A stretch of DNA of 64,000 bases from Limonium bicolor (GCA_023374045.1 CM041781.1:143832982-143896981); one strand, 5' to 3'. Positions 10,701-22,864 are shown, counted from the stretch's first letter. The notes: generated by a model not told the origin, from the letters alone. A program made the numbers and translations.

Positions 10701-11713
10701 ATGGCGGACGATCCAAACAAAGAGAAGACTCCATTGTCGACAGCAACCACCGTTATTGACGTGAACGATCCGATTTTTGTTCACGCTGCGGAGAACCCTG
10801 GGCTAAACCTTGTTCCAAAATTCAATGGGACAGGTTTTTGGGGATGGAAGACGGATATGGTGACGGCACTGAAGGTTAAAAATAAGTTTGGATTCGTAAC
10901 TGGGAAAGTGGAGAAGCCAAAGGCAGAAGATGCAATTCGGCTCGCCGCCTGGGAAAGAGCTAACTCATTAGTTCTTTCTTGGTTGAAGACGTCGTTAGAG
11001 CCCAACATAGTTCGAGGCGTGCGATTTTGCGAGGACCCGAAGGAATGTGGGAGACCCTCTGTGAAACGTTTGAGCGCAGCAATCTTGCGATTGTACACAA
11101 TCTGAAGCGAGAGATGGCGGAAGTTAAACAGGGGGAGGAGAGTGTTAGCGACTACTTCAACAAATTGAAGAACTTATGGGGGGAATTGGATCTGGCGCGC
11201 CCTTTCCCTAAATGCACCTGCGCGGGGTGTAAGTGTGGAGCCAAAGATTCAGTCAAGAAGTTAGCTGAAGAGGAGAAACTCATACAATTCTTGATGGGTT
11301 TAAATCGTAAGTTTGTTTCGATTAGGGGACAAATACTTGCAATGCAAAGCACGCCTAGTCTGGAGAAGGCGTTTTCCCTAATTGTGCAAGAAGAGGAACA
11401 AAGAGGAACGGAGCAGATTAGGGACGACTCGATGTCCTTCTACGCCTCTGCTGGTGAAAGTCACAGGAATCCTAAGAAATTCGAGAAGAAGAAGGTTTCG
11501 TGTTCACTTTGCAAGAAAGTCGGTCACGATGTAGAAGATTGCTACCAGAAATTGACTTGCACCCACTGCAAAAGAACTGGACACACGCCGGAGATTGTTA
11601 CCAATTACATGGGAGAGATAAAGTTCTGGCTCGCAAAAAGAAAGGCTTCGCCAACGTCGCAAAGATTTCAGAGGAAACCGGTGAAGATGGAAGTACTCGA
11701 GGAGAAGGATTGA
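10701..11713 (+). pseudogene. Copia gag, frameshifted
   Basis: Starts MADDPNKEKTP at 10701 and shows the usual copia gag pattern: a KFNGTGFWGWKTDMVTAL segment, then WERANSLVLSWLKTSL. The frame is lost near 11045, where one missing base would explain the shift, and continues in the frame that ends at 11713 (FERSNLAIVHNLKREM, then LKNLWGEL). A zinc-knuckle-like CSLCKKVGHDVEDC lies near 11500. Capsid/nucleocapsid role; not functional as one ORF. Confidence 0.8.
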
Positions 11714-14700
11714 CTCCGAAACAATTACAGCAAATCACCGAGCTCATTCGAAGCAACAAAGCAGAAACCAGTGCAGATGGGGCTGATTACTGTAATTTTT
11801 CAGGTAATAAACCTCTCTGCATCTGCGATAAATACTGTCTCATGAGCAATTACACTTGTGAATCTTTTAAGGGAAGGTGGATTATTGATTCTGGCGCAAG
11901 TGATAACATGTCGGGAGAGAAATTTTTATTTACAAACTGGAGAAGATTAGATACAGAGAAGACGGTAATTTTACCAGATGGGAGTCCGCAGTCTGTTAAT
12001 ATGATCGGTGATGTTAAACTTGGGAGGAGTCTTTGGCTAAGAGATGTGCTGTTTGTCCCAAATTTCATGTTTAGCTTAGTTTCAGTAAAGAAGGTAATTA
12101 AGCAGCTTGATTGCCGTCTGATGTTTGATGCGAATGGGTGTTTTATCCAGGACCATACTACAGGTCAAATTAGCAGGATTGGGACAAGTCAGAGCGACTT
12201 GTATTTTCTGAATGAAGAAGAAGTTGACAAATGGGCTACTTCCAGACTGGGCCGCGAGAAGCTCAGCACTGATAAAGTTGGTTTGGGCTGTAGTAGAGTA
12301 GATAATGTGGATGTTAATGGACCCGATTGTGTAATTAGCCGAAGGGCTAAGGAGATTCACATACGGCTGGGACATGTCCCATTTAGAAAACTTGTTACAC
12401 TTGGTTTAATAAAACAAACAGAATTTTCTCCCAACTATGCATGTGATATTTGTTATAAATCAAGAGCACAACGTTTGCCGTTTGGAAGTTCCACGAGTAA
12501 GACCAAGAAAGCTTTTGAGATGCTACACGTAGATGTCTGGGGTCCGTTTAGCACCAACACTCATAATGGGTACAAACATTTTGTTTGCTTTGTTGACGAT
12601 TTTACGCGCACAACATGGGTAACGCTCATTAAACAGAAGGGAGATGCTTGGGAGACCATCGTGAACTTTATTAAAATGGTAGAATGTCAATTCGAGACCA
12701 AAGTCAAAGTGATAAGGTCAGACAATGCGAAAGAACTTGGTAGTTCCAATGAAGGAAAACTGTACTATGCACAACAAGGAATAATCCATCAAACCACTTG
12801 CTCCTACACGCCTCAACAGAATGCCGTAGTTGAACGAAAACACAAGTATCTCTTGGAAACGGCAAGAGCAGTCTACTTTCAATCACAAGTTCCTCTAGCT
12901 TATTGGGGTGAGTGCATACTATATGCAACATACTTAGTTAACAGACTCCCAACAAAGGCACTGAATGGAAAGACACGTTTGAAAGCCTTTACAACATCAG
13001 GCCCACATATGATGACATTAAACCTTTCGGGTGTTTATGTTATAAAACCATCATCGGGCCCAAAGGAGGAAAATTCGACCCAAGAGGTCAAGCTTGTGTG
13101 TATCTAGGGGAGGATCCGAGAAAGAAGGGGCATAAGATCATGAGTTTAGACACACGCGTCATAGAGGTTTGTCGAGACGTAAAATTCCATACTCATGTGT
13201 TCCCATATCAGTGCGGAGATACTCGTGCGTATGTACAAGATATGATTGAAGATAGGGATGGTCAGAATCCTATTGTGTTCGACGAAGAACAGCGGCATGA
13301 TGATCAACATGATGTTGTGCACACTTCAGATAATGATAATCATACTGCTATTCAGCCAGAGCTACGACGCTCTAGCAGAGAACGTCACGTGCCAAATTAC
13401 TTGAGAGACTATGTGTGCAATACATCTTTTCAAGACATATTAGACGAGAGAGTCTACAAGGAAGGTCAGAAAAATCTACTCTCAGATTGTGTGACTTTGA
13501 CAGAAACTACTCCTGTCACATCTGTTGCTCTATTTTCTATTAGTCATCAAAATTTGGACATGCAAGAACCACAAGATTACAAGACCGCTGTCTTGCAAGA
13601 ACATTGGAGGACGCTATGCAAAATGAGCTGCGAGCACTTGAAGAGAACAACACCTGGGATATTGTTACCTTGCCTCGGGTAAAAAGGGTATAGGTTGTAA
13701 GGGTGTACAAAGTCAAGCTCAAATCAGACGAACCTTGGAAACGATATAAAGCCAGGTTAGTGGCTAAAGGATTCACTCAGCGACATGGGTTAGATACCAC
13801 GAAACCTTTTCACCAGTTGTAAAGTGACAACGATCCGGTTCTCATCGTTGTGGCTCTGAGTAAAGGCTGGATTATAAATCAACTAGATGTCAACAATGCT
13901 TTCCTGCATGGCGATTTAGATGAAGAAGTCTACATGAAACTCCCACAGGGTCTTGAAGTAATAGGCAACAATAAAGCTTGTCGTTTAAAGAAATCATTGT
14001 ATGGACTGAAGCAAGCATCAAGACAGTGGTTCTCTAAACTGGCAGGTTTTCTAAAAACCCTCAACTTCACTCAATCCAAGAATGATTATTCACTTTTCAT
14101 AAAGAGATAAAGATGGAAGGATATTGTTGCTATCTACGTGGATGATATGTTGATTGTTGGCTCTAACCAGCAAGAGATTGATAACATAAGCATGCGTTAG
14201 ATATTAACTTCAAGATCAAGGATTTGGGAAGTTTACACTATTTTCTAGGCATAGAATTCATACCAACCAAAAGGTTTTATTCTATCTCAGAGAAAGTTTT
14301 GTAACGAGCTGATAGAAGAATATGATTGTCAACAGAAAGAGTGGTAAAAGGGCCGATGGTCGTCGGAAAACAACCTTTGATAACAGATGGAGTTTCCACT
14401 TGATGACCCTACGACCTACCGAAGACTAGTTGGAAAACTGAACTATTATCCAACACAGGCCAGATATCAGTTTTACTGTCCAAGTCCTCAGTCAATTCAT
14501 GCAAAAGCCAACTAACGTTCATATGGAAGCTGCCATACATGCACTATGTTATATTAAAGGAACGGTGAATTATGGAATTGTCCTTTCCAAAGGACAAAAC
14601 ACTAAGCTGGACCTTCTAGCTTATTGTGACTCTGATTGGGCTAGCTGTCCTAACACAAGAAAATCAGTATCAGGCTATTACATCTTCTTAGGAGACAGTC

Positions 14701-15031
14701 CTATTTCTTGGAAAACAAAGAAACAAGGATCTATCTCTCTCTCAAGCGCCGAAGCAGAGTATCGCTCCTTGAGACGAAGTAAACAGCAGAATTAACCTGG
14801 CTCACACGTCTTCTACATGAAGCTAGATGTGACACATTCCACCCATACCAGAAATGTGATAACCAGTCTGCCATCTATATAGCTCGAAATCCAGTTTTTC
14901 ATGAGCGTACTAAACACATTGAGATTGGACTGTCAGTTTGTGCGAGAAAAATTCAACAAGGGCTAGTAGACGTTCATTATACTCACACTTCAACTCAACT
15001 TGCAGATATGATGACCCAAGGTCTTGCCTGA
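11700..15031 (+). pseudogene. Copia pol (protease, integrase, RT, RNase H), several breaks
   Basis: Domains in order: aspartic protease WIIDSGASDNMSG (about 11880); integrase zinc-binding region with HIRLGHVPF and CDICYKS (about 12358-12460); integrase core with LHVDVWGP, VIRSDNAKE and QQNAVVERKH (about 12525-12840); RT with QLDVNNAFLHGDL and KSLYGLKQASRQW (13877-14033), then YVDDMLIVGS in a shifted frame (about 14139); RNase H with LAYCDSDWA and SSAEAEYRSL (to about 14770), then a shifted end with a stop at 15029-15031. Frame changes or stops occur near 13098, 13683-13850, 14108 and 14790, so it is non-autonomous. Confidence 0.88.
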
Positions 15032-15125
15032 AGCAAGTATCAAGGAACAGTTACCACGGATGGAGGAAGCGATGACAAACACGTCAAGCCTAGGCAATTC
15101 GTGTTACCTACGGCTTGAGGGGGGG

Positions 15126-15411
15126 TATTGGGCTAATAAGTCCACCGGTCCATTTGGGCTAACAAGTCCACCGGTCCATATTGATTTAAGCCTCATTAAC
15201 ATATTGTGTTATACTTTTTATCTTTAGTTTTTAGTTTTATCTTGACTAGAGATAGATAAACACAATCAGTTTATATATAGCGGTTTAGTGCGTCTGTAGG
15301 CATGTATTCATTCAACTAAAAGCATTCAAGATATGCAATTCCTCACATTACTGAAACGCTTCTTTCTTTCCGTTCTTTCCACTCACATACGAGAATTCAA
15401 GTAATCCAATA
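15126..15411 (+). repeat. Copia 3' LTR
   Basis: 286 bp, preceded by a G-rich polypurine tract (15115-15125). It is followed directly by TCTTTGCCTTC, which is host DNA flanking the OTU gene and not family-B sequence. Confidence 0.9.
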
Positions 15412-15828
15412 TCTTTGCCTTCAGGTTTTTGAAATTTCCAATTCTTGAAGAGCATCTCTATGCGTTGGATGCATCATGAAGGAAGTGGTTCTCTTCTCTA
15501 GTTATTAACTGAGTTCTGGTCCGGATTAATTTCCCAAACGAACCCATCAGGTTAGCCTGAACATAACACTATTCAACCAAGAGATATTGCACCTGATAGT
15601 AGTAATGTCTCCTTCAACATCAGACAAAGAATCTCACTTGGGTGAGAGTATTGAAGAAACTTGCTGAATATAATAAACCGAACAGAATGGGCAGCAACTT
15701 GGAAGATGAAGCCTACAGGGAAAGCACCACCAAATAACAGACTGGTTCTGAATAAAAATCAAACGTGGTACATATCACATGTATGTATGTATGTTCTTCT
15801 TCCTCCACTTGGAGGGACTCTAATCATC
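15412..15828. other. Host intergenic DNA between copia element and OTU 3' end
   Basis: Mixed-composition, apparently single-copy DNA with no repeat shared with the rest of the window. I see no conserved protein in any frame; the short plus-strand ORF at 15661-15849 looks like chance. It may include an alternative distal 3' UTR of the OTU gene. Confidence 0.4.
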
Positions 15829-15830
15829 AC

Positions 15831-15836
15831 TTTATT
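15831..15836 (-). terminator. Polyadenylation signal of OTU gene
   Basis: AATAAA on the minus strand (TTTATT on plus), about 200 bp downstream of the stop codon at 16038-16040, in a normal position for a plant 3' UTR. Confidence 0.6.
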
Positions 15837-16037
15837 AACAAAAGAATAGTACAACAAAACTAAACATTTTTGTTCCTGTAGTTGCAATTCGTGTAAAACT
15901 GATCCCATTTGATCTTGGGGAAACTAAGAGCGGTTTTCTATTGCCTCTCTATTTTCCCCGACACAACAGTGTGAATGAATTGAAATTTCTTTTGTCAGTA
16001 TTTCCAAATGTTTTAAAGTTTTTATCGTTGTGCCTTT

Positions 16038-18571
16038 CTAGTTGAACTCCTGAAAATTAACATGGCCCGTGGCTTGCGCATGCTCACTCACCGCTTCCTG
16101 CACCACACAAGGAAGTTAGTTACCAGTGGCTAGTATCACAAGAAAGAAGAGTCTATATATCATACAGCAGAAGCATAGATATTCGATCCATTAATGCAAG
16201 GACGGGTGATACCTTCTGGCCCTTGACACCAATTTGGCAAACTCCACAGCGGAGGGTGAAGTTGGCTGTGTCAGTGAAGTTCCTCTTCCTGTAGAGCAAA
16301 TTAAATCCAAAATTATAGATTCTGCAAAGCAGTCTATTAACTCACAGCAACTGGTGGATTACCATTGCTTTTGACGCTGAAACTCAAAACTCCAGTCACA
16401 GATCCTAAATGCCAGGTTCCAAGAATATTTCCGTACTAATTAAAATTTTGAAGTTCAGGTCTAAACACAAGAACCTTCAGAGCTCTGGAATCAGCTCACA
16501 TATGGTAACCCACACTGACAAGATGTTGTTTACATGTCACACTATAATCTACAGCACTAAAGATACGCGATAAATGATGGCACTGGCCATCAAGAGGTCC
16601 GAGCAAGGGTTGAGATCAAGTACCTATGTTGGTCCTTTACAAAGTTCAGTGCAAGACCTTCAAACCGGCCCAACAGATCGATTGCTGCTCACAGAGAATA
16701 TTGTCTGATCGAATTCTTCTGGTGCCCCTTCAAAAGGAGATACCTGTGTAGTGCTTGTTTTAGTTAAAAAAAGGAACTAAGAAGGGCAATTATCCATAGA
16801 AAGGATACAGCAAAATCTACGGGATGCAGTGTGCATGGTAAGTCTTGCGAATTTGAAGAATAAAAAATTACCGCCAATGCGTCGTAATGCAAGCCATCAT
16901 AGATTAGCATAGCCCTTTCACTGAAGTTACGGTCCTGCAAATGATAGCACGTGTCAGAGAATTGCATTCCACTTCGTATAATATCATCAGAAACATACAC
17001 AAAAAAGGGGTGGAAGACAACAATTGATCAAATTCTGACCTGCCCATATAGATCACATCTCGTGGTTTGAATGTCGTATGCAGCGATTTCACGGCCATAT
17101 AGTAGTCCGCCAAAATAGAAAGCTCAATTGCACCTTCACATCAAAATCAATGGTGAAGCTGTTGGATCAAATGATGGACACAATGATCTCTGGAAGATAG
17201 CTAAAAAAGAAATGTCAAGTAACATTCAGACAATCTACACCCAAGCTCAAATGACATATGGGAAATTTTCATACAAAATCGAGATGAATCCAATCTGAAG
17301 ATTAGGCTTAATCCCGAATAAGAATATAGAGATATGAAGCCAGGATAAACCAAGTTAAATCAGTTACAAAGAGCCATAATCCTTCTAAAGCTCAGACAAA
17401 GATGTGCATTCAGCTTTAACCGCCATAATATAGAAACTTAAAAGTGAGCCAATTATCAGGTGTCTCATTCAAAAACCATAGGATCTCACTTTAGATACTC
17501 TTTACAACATAAGTTACACCTAGGAGAGGGTTTTCCTCTTATCATATGGAACAATGAAACCCCAACACCAGTCCAAGGTGAGTTCAGATGTCTTAGGATC
17601 CACCAGAAGAATAAGACAATAAAGCACTAGTTCACCTGAGAAATTGAGTTCAACATGTCGGCATATAATAATGAGCAATCAACCTTAGTTCTGATCTATC
17701 CAGAAGACTTGCAATGATATTTAAAGTCCCAGAACTTCTACGTAATCAGAGAGCAGCAACAAAACAAGCCAAACAATAACAGGACCAGATATGGTCTAAA
17801 ATGACACTTTATAGACTACTTATTTAGGTCAATTAAATTTCTTAAAGATAGGAATACCAAATCCAGAGAAAAGAAATTAAAACAGGTACCTCCCCACTTA
17901 TCAGAATCTAAGATCCAGGAGCAATATTCTTGGTTTGACTTTCCAAGGAAAGCTTCTGAATATTTGACCGGATCACTAGCCACAGTTGCAGCAATAACCT
18001 TAATAATCATGACCAGAACAGATTGTCAGGATCTTCATAGATAGAAGAAAAAAAAATGAATGAAAAAGCACAACACTGAACAAGACACCAAGCAAGAGGA
18101 ATGAAAACCGACAGTAACCTTGTCATTCAACTCGTATTAAACACAAGAGAGGAACTCCGCACAAAGGTCAAATGGATTGTACCGGTTCAAGAAGAAGCAG
18201 TGAAGTTTTTTATGAGAGAGGTTCAAGAAGTGAACTCTCTAGTATCCAACCAGAGAGCAATGATACATACTTGGCAAGAAAGTGGTAAATTATCACAAGA
18301 ACCTACTTGAACACCTAATTTCAGTGAATAACAAGATTCTTATAACCTCTCTCAACTCAGGGGCTTTCTTCTGGTCGCGTTCCATGACAAACCTAACAAA
18401 AAGAGAAACATAACAACTTCAGGGAAATAAAAGATACAGATTCAAGCCGCAATGCAGTCTCTTCCATGATCTACCATGGAATATCGTGCAGGTTATCAGT
18501 TCTTACCCCACGGCGTTGAACAAACAACTATTATCTGATGGAATCACACGTCTGACAACAATTCCTTCCAT
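16038..18571 (-). CDS. OTU2-like: OTU-family deubiquitinase (OTU1/OTU2-like), eight coding exons, two frameshifts
   Basis: Cysteine protease of the OTU family that removes ubiquitin. Coding exons (minus): 18571-18507, 18392-18347, 17998-17890, 17133-17040, 16934-16872, 16743-16624, 16288-16213, 16097-16038; all introns GT-AG. Exon 1 begins [20 protein letters not shown] with catalytic Asp/Cys (DNSC). Exon 5 has [11 protein letters not shown] with the catalytic His. Exons 7-8 hold a C2H2 finger ([17 protein letters not shown], then [12 protein letters not shown]) ending at TAG. Without the two indels it is about 209 aa, the usual length for plant OTU2. Exon 4 has two extra bases (TATAT near 17096-17101) and exon 6 one extra base in an A run (16662-16664); both break the frame. 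Confidence 0.9.
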
Positions 18572-19288
18572 CCTTTGCAGAATTATTTAACACCTTGAAC
18601 CAACCAAAATTAGGATTAGTGAAATTATACCAAAAACGGAGCAGAAAAGGGTTGGCGCCAAATTGAGCAGGGAAGAAAATTTTACAACTTAGCAATTAAG
18701 AGAATTATAAATCAGATGCAATATAGGGTAACAGTAAATAATCATAATGACCTAGTGTTGAAGAATGAAGATCCACTGTGAAGGGAGGGAGGGCAATGAC
18801 AATAAAGAAATGGTATATTTAAAGCTGGTGATGGCGCAGCTCATAAGATGAAGCAAGCCGGTAATAGATCCAGCAACAATGAAGGAACCCAACAAATTCT
18901 TTACTTTCGACGGAACGAAAGAATATGGTAACAATAAATGTGCCATGGATAGATAGAGAATTACCAGGAGCGAGAAAGAAAGATGGGACTTTAAGAGAGG
19001 GAGATATTCTTTCGCCTCAGGCTTAACAATTTTGGGTTTGTTGATTCTGCGTTGAAGGCTGCGTTTTCGTGTTAGCAAAGACTTCTCTACGTGGATTGGA
19101 TCCGGAACTTCACAGAGGATCTTTGAAGGTGGGTGAGGAAGAGCGGTGGCTTGTCGCCGGATTGGACGGTGGGTCGGCTTTATTTTTTTCTTTTTTTCGA
19201 AAATAAAATTATCGAGTGAGCAACATGAACCAGAAAGCAGAAAGGCGAGTTATGAATATCCGGAGTGAAAGAGTGAAGGTAAGCTATG
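18572..19288 (-). promoter_or_regulatory. 5' UTR and promoter region of the OTU gene
   Basis: About 700 bp upstream of the start codon. No second conserved protein is visible; the minus ORF at 18752-19078 has no family features I recognise. A 5' UTR intron is plausible, since a CCTTTGCAG-like tract lies close to the ATG on the opposite strand, but I cannot place its ends. Confidence 0.35.
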
Positions 19289-19793
19289 CAGGGGTGTCAA
19301 AATCGGGTTTCGGGTTCGGGTTGACCCGACCCGAAAATAGTTTGGTCAACCAAACTCGACCCGAATCCGGAGCGGGTTGTACTTCTTTAACCCAAACCCG
19401 GAGCGGGTTGACCTAAACCCGACCCGTTTTTTTTTTAAATTTATTTTATTTTTTAAAATTTTGGATTATTTAATAAAAAATATAATACTATAATATTAAT
19501 TAATTATTATGTACAACATATAATCATATGTTATCGTTTAAATGTTTATTTTAGTCATAAATTAATCATTAAATACTAATTAAGTCATTAAATATAGCAT
19601 ATTTTATATTTTTAATTAATTTTTTTTCGGGTTACGGGTCAGCGGGTTCAACCCGAACCTGAAGCGGGTTTCAATTACCCAACCCGAACCCGACCCGAAA
19701 ATCATTTCGGGTCAAAAATCTCAACCCGAACCCGGCTTTTTACGGGTCGGTTTCGGGTCGGGTTTCGGGTTCGGGTCAAGATTGACATCCCTA
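19289..19793. mobile_element. Small GGGTTCGGGT-rich TIR element, possibly hAT-type non-autonomous
   Basis: About 505 bp. The left end CAGGGGTGTCAA and right end TTGACATCCCTA are imperfect inverted repeats. Both arms are packed with degenerate CCCGAACCCGAC / GGGTCGGGTTCGGG arrays around an AT-rich centre. CAGGGGTGTCAA-type ends are typical of plant hAT MITEs. I could not find a convincing 8-bp target duplication (AAGCTATG versus AATTGCAG), so the superfamily is uncertain. Confidence 0.55.
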
Positions 19794-20418
19794 AATTGCA
19801 GATACACATCATTGAGATAGCTGCCATTCAAAATTCCCAATAATATTTTATTAAATAATTAAATTAAATTTGTAGCTTCTAATAATATATTACTATTGTT
19901 GATCTTATCATGTTTTTCCACTTTAATATTAAACTTATAAGATAAAAAAAATTTAAAAGTAAATTTCTACATGTGAAGGGTTCATTGTAAAATTTAGATT
20001 TATAAAATTATGTTATCTTACATGTTAAATATTAAAGACAAACAACATGTCTAAATAATAAACAAGAAGGTGAAATAGGGAGGAAGTATATTTTTATAAT
20101 TTTGTCTATTTTTAAATTTATAAAATTATACAGATGTATATTTCTATATTTTTTATAGTTTTTAGTTAATCTATCAACTCATTTAATTTTATTATTTTTA
20201 TATTTGTATGATATTTGGTGAATTATAAATATTAATGTGACTTATTGTGAACTAATTCAACATATGTTAAAAAAATATGGGAATTTTTGATAGTTCAAAC
20301 TAATTTTTTTGGTAAATTTCCATCAAATATATGAAATCTCTACTTTTACAGTTTACTACAATATATCTTTTAGTTTTCTTTTCATACTCCTCTTCAAATT
20401 CTGACATGGTAAAATTTA
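19794..20418. other. AT-rich intergenic DNA
   Basis: No ORF, repeat pair or motif that I can support. Long A/T runs only. Confidence 0.6.
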
Positions 20419-20772
20419 GAGTAAATTACTACGAACCCCTTAAGGTTTTGGGATAATATTGGTAATCACATTGAGTTACCATGTTGATGTTACGGTATCT
20501 CTGACTACGAGCTCAAACTATAACTTCGTTAATAAATCATTAACCCCTTACTAACCTGTCAGCTTATTCACTAGTAAATGATACAAGGCTGAACAAATGG
20601 GTCCTTTATTTCGGTCTTTTTTTCAGATTTGATCACCGTATTGTTTAATCGTTTTACAAAATTTCGGTTATTTCGATTAAAACGGTTATTCTTAATAAAG
20701 TTCAGTTCGGTTAACGGTTATCTGTAATAACCGAACTTTAAAAAAATATTTTTGTAATTTTATTTTTTCTTA

Positions 20773-20948
20773 GGGAAATTTACAGTGCCCACCCACGAGG
20801 TTTTAAGGATTAACACTGCCCACCCACGAACTCTTGAATTTAACACTGCCCACCCATCAGTTTTTATAACAATATCATCTGTCATCCTTTTTGTATTCTA
20901 CCGTCCACATCTGTTAATAGTTGACTAATTGTTTTAATTTGACCAAAC
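20773..20948 (+). repeat. MULE left terminal inverted repeat
   Basis: Begins GGGAAATTTACAGTGCCCACC and carries CCCACCCA three times at intervals of about 30-35 bp, a likely transposase-binding array. It pairs with 25943-26118. Confidence 0.9.
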
Positions 20949-20979
20949 TGATATAATACAATACAAAACCCAGCGTTTT

Positions 20980-22080
20980 GGCAAATACATTTCTACTCCC
21001 TTCTTCGACAGTCCACGACGTTGTTCTCCTCCCTTCTTCGACGTTCTCCTCCCTTCTTCTTCGACTCTAGCTTCGTCTGATGGCAAATAAATTTCTGCCA
21101 GTAGCCTCGTGTGATTTTTGAATGCTAAATCGCCATAACCTTGCTGAATCGTCATACCCGTACTGATTAAGGTAACATCGTCACTGTTGCGCCCCTCTTC
21201 TCCTTCTCAATACCAATGTCGATTTAGGGTTCGAAATTCCACCGTCTTCAATGTCGCTGCCTTGATTCTGTTCTATGTATCGATTTCCTTGCCCTGGATG
21301 TTAGATTATGTCCCAAATAGGTGACATCGTCACTGTTGCGCCCCTCTTCTCTTTCTCGATACCCAACTTGATTTAGGGTTGGAAATTTGGGGAAACTGTA
21401 TCGACTTCCTTGTCTGGTTGTTCGAGGTGATTGTTGCGCCCTGGTTGTTCAATAGAGTTGGAAATTTGGGGAAACTATGATACATCCTCCCTTCTTCGAC
21501 GTTCTCCTCCCTTCTGCTTCGACTCTAGCTTCGTCTGATGGCAAATAAATTTCTGCCAGTAGCCTCGTGTGATTTTTGAATGCTAAATCGTCATACCCTT
21601 GCTGAATCGTCATCACTGTGTACGCCCCTCTTCTCCTTCTCGATACCCAACTCGATTTAGGGTTGGAAATTTGGGAAAACTGTATCGACTTCCTTGTCTG
21701 GTTGTTCGAGGTGATTGTTGTGCCCTGGTTGTTCAATAGAGTTGGAAATTTGGGGAAACTATGATTTTCTACACTCTCCAATCTGGCTGCCTTGATTCGG
21801 TTCTCTGTATCAATTTCCTTGCCCTGGTTGTTCGATATGTGCCAAATGATCTCTGGTTTCGATTGGCTTGTGTCGATTTCTGATTCACTATCTATATCAA
21901 CTGGCTTGTTAATATATCCAGTTGTGTTCTGATGGAGATTTGATTCGATTCCTTCTGCCCTGACTCACTATCTGTACGAATTTTTGACCTTCTGGTTATG
22001 CTTCATAACCATCCCATCTCTGGTTTATAAGTTTTGCTGCGTATTCTAAATGTTGAGATTGATTACTTCTGGTTTCGATT
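20980..22080. repeat. MULE left subterminal region with internal duplications
   Basis: Contains repeated blocks (for example around GATTTAGGGTTGGAAATTTG near 21371, 21657 and, partly, 21453 and 21740) and stretches inverted relative to 25440-25935. The short minus ORFs here are repeats of each other and not protein-like. Confidence 0.65.
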
Positions 22081-22100
22081 GGCTTGTGATGATCTGCATC

Positions 22101-22220
22101 TGATGAGAATTTGATACATGTTTCTGATGAGAATTTGATACATGTTTCTGATGAGAATTTGATACATGTTTCTGATGAGAATTTGATACATGTTTCTGAT
22201 GAGAATTTGATACATCTTTC
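22101..22220 (+). repeat. Five tandem 24-bp repeats
   Basis: Exactly five head-to-tail 24-bp units beginning TGATGAGAATTTGATACATG; four are identical and the last has one substitution (CATC for CATG). They lie about 250 bp upstream of the GRF gene start inside the MULE and could be promoter elements of that gene or a simple slippage expansion. Confidence 0.9.
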
Positions 22221-22467
22221 ATAATGGCCTGTGTCTTTTTGGTTATGACTTTATGTGCACCAATCCATGTAGAAGCGGTCCCTCATGTAATTGCTCCGCG
22301 TGAATGCGTTGAAGCGGTTTATGAGAGGGTTGCTCCATGGATATCTTGGTGTCATATAGAGAATCATAACCAACTTATAAAAGCAATGATGAAGGCCATT
22401 GGGTCCATTCTGAGCTTAATCTTTTGTTATACTTGAATTGCATTATTTGTTTCATGTTCCGTGCAGA

Positions 22468-22832
22468 ATGTCATCTTCAAGTGGGCAGTCAACCCCAGTG
22501 AGGGATGTCAAATGCCACTGTAATTGCAGTGCACAGTTGCAGGTTACTCGTAATGCTCGGAACTACGAGAAACCGTATTTCAATTGCGCATCCAACAAGT
22601 GCAAATTTTTTGTATGGTGGAGAGACATTTATCCACCTAGCCATGCTGCATCAAGAGCTCTTCTTCTACTGATGGTGTTGAATTTATGTTGCTGGAATTG
22701 AAGAATCAGAATGCTTGTTTGCTGTCCAAGATTGAGGAGATAGAAAAAGAAAGATTAGATCTGTTGAAATCAATGAAGATAGTGTTTGTGGTAGCATTAG
22801 TGTTGTTGTTTATTTGGGTTGTACTTGTGTAA
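22468..22832 (+). CDS. GRF-type zinc-finger protein with coiled coil and C-terminal membrane segment, MULE-borne, one frameshift
   Basis: ATG at 22468, just after an acceptor-like GTGCAG. The N-terminus MSSSSGQSTPVRD is followed by a GRF finger: CHCNCSAQLQVTRNARNYEK, then YFNCASNKCKFFVWWRD, matching the CxC...C...CxxFxWxD pattern. The first frame stops soon after. A one-base shift near 22650-22660 opens the expected tail: EFMLLELKNQNACLLSKIEE (coiled coil) and MKIVFVVALVLLFIWVVLV (membrane helix), stop at 22830-22832. GRF finger plus coiled coil plus one TM is a common plant gene-family layout. GRF fingers bind nucleic acid in some proteins; the role here is unknown. It converges on the transposase gene. 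Confidence 0.75.
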
Positions 22833-22864
22833 TGATTAGTTGCCAATTATGTATGGTGCGGGGA

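Larger units (their letters stand above)
10369..15411 (+). mobile_element. Ty1/copia LTR retrotransposon, decayed
   Basis: About 5.04 kb with two 286-bp LTRs (10369-10654 and 15126-15411). Reading both, I noticed one substitution (near 10499 versus 15246). The LTR ends read TATTGG...CCAATA, a non-canonical TA...TA version of the usual TGTTGG...CCAACA. A Met-initiator-type primer-binding site follows the 5' LTR, and a GAGGGGGGG tract precedes the 3' LTR. The order gag, protease, integrase, RT, RNase H fits Ty1/copia; the short LTR suggests an Ale-like lineage, tentatively. Flanks (GAAGA left, TCTTT right) give no target duplication. Confidence 0.92.

Noticed and set aside
18752..19078. Minus ORF of 108 codons upstream of the OTU start.
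   Set aside because: Hydrophobic, low-complexity translation without family features, located where the 5' UTR and promoter should be.
19289..19793. Definite hAT element with 8-bp TSD.
   Set aside because: Candidate flanks AAGCTATG and AATTGCAG do not match well enough; kept only as a possible TIR element.
20419..20772. A third nested element between the outer TIRs and the MULE (CGGTTATTTCGG-rich).
   Set aside because: A GGGGTGAGC-like end is visible on the right only (near 26425); no left end or duplication could be found.
22224..22436. ORF upstream of the GRF gene with a signal-peptide-like start.
   Set aside because: No recognisable domain and no link in frame to the GRF ORF; probably leader or intron sequence.
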